Source of the DNA: Tunturiibacter empetritectus
GTDB lineage: Bacteria; Acidobacteriota; Terriglobia; Terriglobales; Acidobacteriaceae
Assembly (NCBI RefSeq): GCF_014201375.1
Contig: NZ_JACHDZ010000004.1
Coordinates: 496,001 to 560,000 of the forward strand
Length of the DNA stretch: 64,000 bases
Direction of reading: 5' to 3'
This document shows positions 58,880 to 64,000 of this stretch, in pieces. The notes beneath the pieces were generated by a model. The model ran no database searches and had not been told where the DNA came from. It was given only the letters and a program-made list of their open reading frames with translations. Every line of letters begins with the position of its first letter. Within the stretch, counting starts at the first letter, position 1. The translations under genes were made by a program, and so were the position numbers.

Positions 58880-59068
58880 CTAGCCTTTGACGACTTTGCC
58901 GGTCTTGATGCAGCTGGTGCAGACGCGCATGCGCTTGCTGGCGCCGTTGACCTGGGCCTTGACGGGCTGGAGGTTCACGTTCCAACGACGACGGGTGGTG
59001 TTGTGGGCGTGAGAGATGTTGTTGCCAAACTGCGGGCCTTTGCCGCAAAGATCACATTTTTGTGCCAT
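58880..59068 (-). CDS. rpmB: 50S ribosomal protein L28
   Basis: This 62-residue protein is ribosomal protein L28. It starts MAQKCDLCGKGPQFGNNISH with a CxxC pair, has NTTRRRWNVNLQPVKA in the middle, and RVCTSCIKTGKVVKG at the end with a second CxxC pair, so it is the zinc-binding form. The reading frame continues to 59308, but the L28 N-terminus fixes the start at 59068. It is transcribed alone, without rpmG next to it, from the promoter at 59216-59245 to the terminator at 58821-58852. Confidence 0.97.
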   Translation of the reverse strand: MAQKCDLCGKGPQFGNNISHAHNTTRRRWNVNLQPVKAQVNGASKRMRVCTSCIKTGKVVKG

Positions 59069-59215
59069 GACGAAGTGCTCCAATCCTGAGTCGCAGAAGA
59101 TTCCCGGGGACGTGCGCCTGAGTGAAAGAAGCCTCAAAACGGGGTCGGGAAGGGTGGTACTGGGAGCGGGGTCGCTCCTGACCGCTACCGGGTGAAGGTA
59201 GTCTGCCGATTCGTA

Positions 59216-59245
59216 ATCATACCATGCGGGGGGCGGTGGGCTCAA
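59216..59245 (-). promoter_or_regulatory. Sigma-70-type promoter for rpmB
   Basis: On the minus strand TTGAGC (59240-59245) and TATGAT (59216-59221) are 18 nt apart. The predicted leader to the rpmB start is about 140 nt. The rest of 59246-59466, upstream of the RND operon, shows nothing I can name. Confidence 0.65.
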
Positions 59246-59466
59246 TCGGAGACTGGCAGGGATGCGGGAGGCTGGGGGGCATCGTGCGGAGTTTCGCAGG
59301 CATCTCATTGAGGCGTCATTGCTTATTGGGGCTGTTGATCAGAAAAAGTTGGCGGTTGTGAGAGCTGAGCTGAGTCTTTAACTACGGGCTCATCCGTCGA
59401 TAGGGTTACGGACCTGCTGCACATCTTCTGTCCAAAAAAAATCTCTGATGTGGCAAGGGAGACGTA

Positions 59467-60714
59467 TTGCCAGCTGAATCGCACGAACAGCACCCCGTCG
59501 TGGGGCCGGATCATCAACTGCCGGCTCCTCCTCCGCCCTCGCCCGGAAGTAAGCTCGTCCGGGTTGTTGTGTGGATCGTTTTGCTGCTGATCTTTGCCGT
59601 TGGCTTCTATCTGGTGTTGCGGCATCACGACGATTCGAGCACAACTGCTCCCAAGCGCGGCGCCGGTGGCGGGGCGGTGGCGCTGACGACCGCGACGGCG
59701 CAGAAGGGCAATATCGGCATGTACCTGGAGGCGATTGGGACGGTGACGCCGGTTTATACGGCTTCGATTACGAGCCAGGTGACGGGGCCGGTGGTCGCGG
59801 TGCGCTTCAAGGAGGGGCAGATTGTGCGGAAGGGCGATCCGTTGATCGAGATCGATCCGCGGCCGTTTGAGGCTACGCTGATGCAGGCACAGGGCGTGTT
59901 GGAGCGGGATCAGGCTACGCTGGCGCAGGCGACGATGGATCTTAATCGGTATCGCGATGCGTGGTCAAGGAATGCTATTCCGAAGCAGACGCTGGATGAT
60001 CAGGAGAAGATTGTGCTGCAGGACGCGGGCACGGTGAAGAACGACGAAGGGACCGTGAAGTTCGATCAGATTCAAGTTGGGTACTGCCATATCAGAGCGC
60101 CGATTGCGGGTCGGGTTGGGTTGCGGCTGGTCGATCCGGGGAACGTGGTGCAGGCCTCGGGGACGACGACGCTTGCGGTGATTACGCAGATCCAGCCGAT
60201 CACGGTGATCTTTACGGTGCCGGAGGATAACCTGGGGCAGATTCAGCCGAGGCTTCGTCAGCAGGCGAAGCTTGGGGTGGATGCGTATGACCGGGCGGCG
60301 TTGAAGCAGATTGCGACGGGGACGTTGTTGACGCTGGATAACCAGATCGATACGACGACGGGAACGGTGAAGGCGAGGGCGTTGTTCGAGAACAAGGATT
60401 CGTCGCTGTTTCCGAATGAGTTTGTGAATGCGCGGCTGCTGGTGAATACACTGCAGGGAGCGACGCTGATTCCGACGTCCGCGATTCAGCATAACGGCGC
60501 GGCTTCGTTTGTTTATGTCCTGCAGGACAGTACGGCGCACATGCGCTCGGTAAAGCCGGGGGTGGTCGAGGGCCAGACGACGCAGGTGACCGGGATCAAT
60601 CCCGGGGATGTGGTTGCCAACAGCAGCTTTGACAAGTTGCAGGACAACACGAAGGTTAGCGTGTCGAATAAGCCGATTCCTGCCGCAGCGACGGCTGGGA
60701 GCAGCGCTCCTTGA
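59467..60714 (+). CDS. RND efflux periplasmic adaptor (MdtA-like)
   Basis: The 415-residue membrane-fusion protein links an RND pump to an outer-membrane channel. It has one N-terminal membrane anchor (LVRVVVWIVLLLIFAVGFYLVL), then TATAQKGNIGMYLEAIGTVTP, the biotinyl-lipoyl-like region ITSQVTGPVVAVRFKEGQIVRKGDPLIEIDPRPFEA, a coiled hairpin (QAQGVLERDQATLAQATMDL), IRAPIAGRVGLRLVDPGN and the beta-barrel QIQPITVIFTVPEDNL. A TTG start at 59467 has AAGGGAG 5 nt upstream. The permease gene overlaps its stop (TTGA). Confidence 0.92.
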   Translation: MPAESHEQHPVVGPDHQLPAPPPPSPGSKLVRVVVWIVLLLIFAVGFYLVLRHHDDSSTTAPKRGAGGGAVALTTATAQKGNIGMYLEAIGTVTPVYTASITSQVTGPVVAVRFKEGQIVRKGDPLIEIDPRPFEATLMQAQGVLERDQATLAQATMDLNRYRDAWSRNAIPKQTLDDQEKIVLQDAGTVKNDEGTVKFDQIQVGYCHIRAPIAGRVGLRLVDPGNVVQASGTTTLAVITQIQPITVIFTVPEDNLGQIQPRLRQQAKLGVDAYDRAALKQIATGTLLTLDNQIDTTTGTVKARALFENKDSSLFPNEFVNARLLVNTLQGATLIPTSAIQHNGAASFVYVLQDSTAHMRSVKPGVVEGQTTQVTGINPGDVVANSSFDKLQDNTKVSVSNKPIPAAATAGSSAP

Positions 60715-63700
60715 GTCCATCCCGTCCGTTTATTCTGCGACCGGTCGCGACGTCGTTGTTGATGGCTGCGATTCTGCTAATCGGTATTGTGAGTTACACG
60801 CAGCTGCCAGTGTCGGCGCTGCCTGAGGTCGACTATCCGACGATTCAGGTGCTGACGTTCTATCCGGGCGCTAGTCCGCAGGTGATTGCGACGACGGTGA
60901 CCGCGCCGCTCGAGCGCCAGTTCGGTCAGTTGCAAGGGTTGAGCCAGATGACCTCGAGCAGCTCGGGCGGGACTTCGGTTGTGGTGCTGCAGTTCAATCT
61001 CAGCTTAAATATCGATATCGCGGAAGAAGAGGTGCAGTCGGCGATCAATGCATCGCAGAGCTTTCTGCCGGCGAATCTGCCTGCGCCGCCGATCTACAGC
61101 AAGACGAATCCCGCGGATGCTCCGGTGCTGACGCTGGCGATTACTTCGAAGACGGTGCCGCTCTCTCAGGTGGAGGACCTGGTCGATACGCGTTTGGCGC
61201 CGAAGATCTCGCAGGTGAAAGACGTGGGATTGGTGAGCATCAGCGGCGGACAGAAGCCGGCGGTGCGGATACAGGCGAATCCTACAGCGCTCTCGTCGTA
61301 TGGCATCAATCTTGAAGATCTGCGTACGGCGGTCACGCAGAGCAGCGTGAACGCCGCGAAGGGAAACTTCGACGGGCCGCGGCAGGACTATCAGATTGAT
61401 GCGAACGATCAGCTTGTAACCAGCAAGGATTACAGAAGCGTGGTGGTTGCGTATCGCAACGGCGCGCCGGTGATGCTGACCGACGTCGCGCACATTCTCG
61501 ATGGCGTCGAGAACACGACGCAGGCTGCGTGGATGAATCAGACGCCTGCTGTGATCGTGAATGTGCAACGCCAGCCGGGTGGAAACACGATCAAAGTAGT
61601 CGAGAGCATTAAGAAGTTGCTGCCTCAGCTTGAGGCCAATCTGCCGAAGGGCATCGAGGTGACGACGCTTACCGACCTGACGACGCCGATTCAGGCGTCT
61701 GTGAGCGATGTTGAGTTTGAATTGATGCTGACCATCGGGCTGGTTGTGCTGGTCATCTTCCTGTTCCTGCGGAATTTGTATGCAACGATTATTCCGAGTG
61801 TTGCGGTGCCGCTGTCGCTGATTGGAACCTTTGCGGCGATGTATGCGCTTGGCTACAGCCTGGATAACCTGTCGCTGATGGCGTTGACGATCTCGACCGG
61901 ATTCGTCGTTGACGACGCGATTGTGATGGTGGAGAACATCTCGCGTTACCTGGAAGAGGGCGATACGCCGATGGAGGCGGCGCTGAAGGGCGCAGAGCAG
62001 ATCGGATTTACGATTCTTTCGCTGACGGTCTCTCTGATTGCGGTGTTGATTCCGCTCTTGTTCATGGGAGATGTTGTCGGCCGCCTGTTCCGCGAGTTCG
62101 CGGTCACGCTGGCGGTAACGATCGTCGTGTCTGCGGTGGTTTCGCTAACGCTGACGCCGATGATGGCTTCGCGGATTTTGAAACACAATCCTGAAGCGCA
62201 GCAGGGACGTTTTTACCGGGCATCGGAGCACGTCTTCGAGCGGATGATTGCGTTCTACGGGCGGACGTTGAAGGTTGTGCTTCGCTACCAGACGATTACG
62301 CTACTGGTTGCACTTGCGACGCTGATGTTGACGATTTTTCTGTACATCATTATTCCCAAGGGATTTTTTCCCGTGCAGGATACGGGCGTGATCCAGGGAA
62401 TTACGCAGGCTCCGCAGACGATTGGGTCGAAGGCGATGGCGGCCAAGCAGCAGGAGGTGGCGAAGGTGATCCTGCAGGATCCCGCTGTCGAGAGCTTGTC
62501 CTCTTTTATTGGCGCGGATGGAACGAATATCACTACGAACAGTGGAAGGATGTCAATCAACCTGAAGCCGCTTGCAGACCGTGATCTGAATGCCTCCGAT
62601 GTGATTCGAAGGCTTCAGTCGAAGCTGAAAGATGTGCAGGATATTCAGATCTTCATGCAGCCGGTGCAGAACATTACGGTGGATGACCGGGTGAGCCGCA
62701 CGCAGTATCAGTACACGCTGGAGGATCCGGATCAGAACGAGCTGAACGATTGGACGGCCCGATTTGTAACTCGTTTGAAACAGTTGCCGGAGCTGGAGGA
62801 TGTTGCGACGGACCAGCAATTGGGCGGGCTGGCGGTGTCGCTGGTGATTGACCGGGCTACGGCCTCGCGGCTTGGTATAGCGCCGACGACGATCGATAAC
62901 ACGCTTTACGATGCGTTTGGCCAGCGGCAGATCAATACGATGTACACGCAGTTGAATCAGTATCACGTGATTCTGGAGGCGGAGCCGCAGTTTCAGCTTG
63001 ATCCGAATAAGTTGAACCATCTCTATATTCGGTCCGGATCGGCGTCGGGGACCACTGGAGCGGCGGCGACATCTTCTTCGGGCAATGGCTCTAGCTCGGC
63101 GGGATCGAATGCTCTGACGGGCTCTGCCTTGTTTACCGCTTCGGCGAATACGCTGACTCCCCCGATCAATGCGCTCACTTCGAGTACTGTGAATTCGGCC
63201 TCGAGCAAGGGTGCGACTTCGGCGGGGACGACGAGTTCCACCTTCAACAATGCAGTGCCGTTCAGCGCGTTCTCGCACTTTGAGACGACGACAGAGGCGC
63301 TCTCGATTACTCACCAGGGACAGTTTCCGGCGATTACGGTCTCTTTCAATCTGGCTCCGAATGCTGCGCTGGGAGGTGCGATCTCAGAGATTACGAAGGT
63401 GCAGAAGGACATGCACATGCCGGCGAGCCTGCAGGCGGACTTTCAGGGGACTGCGGCATCGTTTCGGAACTCGCTCTCGGGAATGCCGTTGCTGATTCTG
63501 GCTGCGCTGGTGACGGTGTACATCGTTCTGGGTATTCTCTACGAGAGCTTCATTCATCCGGTTACGATTCTTTCGACGCTGCCTTCGGCGGGTGTGGGCG
63601 CGTTTCTTTCTCTGATCCTCTTTCACCAGGATTTGAGCGTGGTGGCGATTATTGGGCTGGTTTTGCTGATCGGTATCGTTAAGAAAAACGGGATCATGAT

Positions 63701-64000
63701 GGTCGACTTTGCGCTTGATGCAGAGCGTCATCGCGGACTTAGCTCGACTGATGCGATCTATGAGGCGTGCCTTCTGCGCTTCCGTCCGATCATGATGACG
63801 ACGATGGCCGCGTTGCTGGGTGGTCTGCCGTTGGCGTTCGGTCAGGGCATCGGTTCGGAGTTGCGGAGACCGCTTGGAATCGCCATGGTGGGGGGCCTGT
63901 TGGTGAGCCAGGTGCTCACGCTGTATACGACACCGGTGATCTACATCTTCTTTGACAACCTTTCGCATCGGTTTTCGAAGAAGCCGAGGAAAGAAGAGCA
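60711..64000 (+). CDS. RND efflux permease (MdtB/AcrB type), 3' end cut
   Basis: The gene starts at a TTG that overlaps the adaptor stop codon by 4 nt (TTGA), so coupling is likely. About 1,096 residues lie in the window and the protein runs to the edge, close to its C-terminus (FFDNLSHRFSKKPRKEE). Features: LRPVATSLLMAAILLIGIVSY as the first membrane segment, LPEVDYPTIQVLTFYPGASPQV, TM4 with the proton-relay Asp pair near residues 401-402 (GFVVDDAIVMVENI), TM10 Lys in IVKKNGIMMVDFA, and the C-terminal RPIMMTTMAALLGGLPLA. A 75-residue Gly/Ser/Thr-rich insertion splits the second periplasmic loop (from residue ~775). Confidence 0.92.
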   Translation, partial: MSPSRPFILRPVATSLLMAAILLIGIVSYTQLPVSALPEVDYPTIQVLTFYPGASPQVIATTVTAPLERQFGQLQGLSQMTSSSSGGTSVVVLQFNLSLNIDIAEEEVQSAINASQSFLPANLPAPPIYSKTNPADAPVLTLAITSKTVPLSQVEDLVDTRLAPKISQVKDVGLVSISGGQKPAVRIQANPTALSSYGINLEDLRTAVTQSSVNAAKGNFDGPRQDYQIDANDQLVTSKDYRSVVVAYRNGAPVMLTDVAHILDGVENTTQAAWMNQTPAVIVNVQRQPGGNTIKVVESIKKLLPQLEANLPKGIEVTTLTDLTTPIQASVSDVEFELMLTIGLVVLVIFLFLRNLYATIIPSVAVPLSLIGTFAAMYALGYSLDNLSLMALTISTGFVVDDAIVMVENISRYLEEGDTPMEAALKGAEQIGFTILSLTVSLIAVLIPLLFMGDVVGRLFREFAVTLAVTIVVSAVVSLTLTPMMASRILKHNPEAQQGRFYRASEHVFERMIAFYGRTLKVVLRYQTITLLVALATLMLTIFLYIIIPKGFFPVQDTGVIQGITQAPQTIGSKAMAAKQQEVAKVILQDPAVESLSSFIGADGTNITTNSGRMSINLKPLADRDLNASDVIRRLQSKLKDVQDIQIFMQPVQNITVDDRVSRTQYQYTLEDPDQNELNDWTARFVTRLKQLPELEDVATDQQLGGLAVSLVIDRATASRLGIAPTTIDNTLYDAFGQRQINTMYTQLNQYHVILEAEPQFQLDPNKLNHLYIRSGSASGTTGAAATSSSGNGSSSAGSNALTGSALFTASANTLTPPINALTSSTVNSASSKGATSAGTTSSTFNNAVPFSAFSHFETTTEALSITHQGQFPAITVSFNLAPNAALGGAISEITKVQKDMHMPASLQADFQGTAASFRNSLSGMPLLILAALVTVYIVLGILYESFIHPVTILSTLPSAGVGAFLSLILFHQDLSVVAIIGLVLLIGIVKKNGIMMVDFALDAERHRGLSSTDAIYEACLLRFRPIMMTTMAALLGGLPLAFGQGIGSELRRPLGIAMVGGLLVSQVLTLYTTPVIYIFFDNLSHRFSKKPRKEE

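Noticed and set aside
60711-64000. Several minus-strand frames inside the RND permease
   Set aside because: They are shadows of the plus-strand RND gene, which carries the family motifs throughout.

Overview
The window looks like chromosomal DNA from a soil-type acidobacterium (class Terriglobia, family Acidobacteriaceae, in the range of Terriglobus, Granulicella and Edaphobacter). This rests on gene content, not on a search: three secreted proteins of the Acidobacteria-type VWFA-related family, an IPT/beta-propeller lipoprotein, a fused membrane/spermidine-synthase protein, moderately high GC, and intergenic repeats with no insertion sequence. The window carries no rRNA, CRISPR array, transposase or integrase. 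It has two tRNA genes.

Region by region. 0-8.4 kb: DinB-like and VWA secreted proteins, then a plus-strand housekeeping run (ychF, tyrS, a secreted unknown, rnr, yggX-like). 8.5-15.2 kb: tRNA-Pro(GGG), a 1,369-residue lipoprotein, an SDR oxidoreductase divergent from a small catalase-family peroxidase. 15.4-17.3 kb: the classical yceD-rpmF-plsX cluster. 17.3-20.4 kb: a structured repeat, a TetR remnant, TauE/SafE permease plus DUF1634, and a ThiE/TenI protein. 20.6-29.8 kb: transhydrogenase, ROK kinase, mutM, a methyltransferase-like protein, a YncE-like propeller protein, the spermidine-synthase fusion and a second VWA protein. 30-36 kb: purA, small enzymes, a HIT hydrolase and rpsA with a clear promoter and leader hairpin. 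36-40 kb: a membrane protein, three tandem small secreted peptide genes, infC with an AUU start, and a response regulator with a histone-H1-like tail next to a stand-alone H-box protein. 40.3-45.1 kb: tRNA-Leu(CAG) followed by a small islet (TetR, frameshifted NmrA-like gene, AEC permease, methyltransferase, propeller fragments) that ends in a copy of the tRNA 3' end. 45.2-50.4 kb: trpC-trpF, a His-rich small secreted peptide, a MarR-GNAT fusion and a prolyl oligopeptidase. 50.8-64 kb: a third VWA protein, a MASE1-PAS-GGDEF cyclase, LysM and YidB proteins, a trypsin-like protease, a MetE C-terminal homologue, RidA, MsrB, rpmB, and an RND adaptor/permease pair cut by the window edge.

Three patterns cut across the genes. 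First, a dispersed nested-palindrome repeat (7 copies, about 180 bp when complete) sits within 0-17 nt of stop codons in six of its seven copies. Second, a pair of roughly 280-bp intergenic elements at 17.3 and 53.8 kb share conserved blocks and a terminator-like hairpin whose sequence, but not position or shape, has changed. Third, several small secreted peptides are easily missed by gene callers. The triplicated one shows only synonymous changes over its last 21 codons between the two most diverged copies, which is direct evidence that the peptide is under selection.
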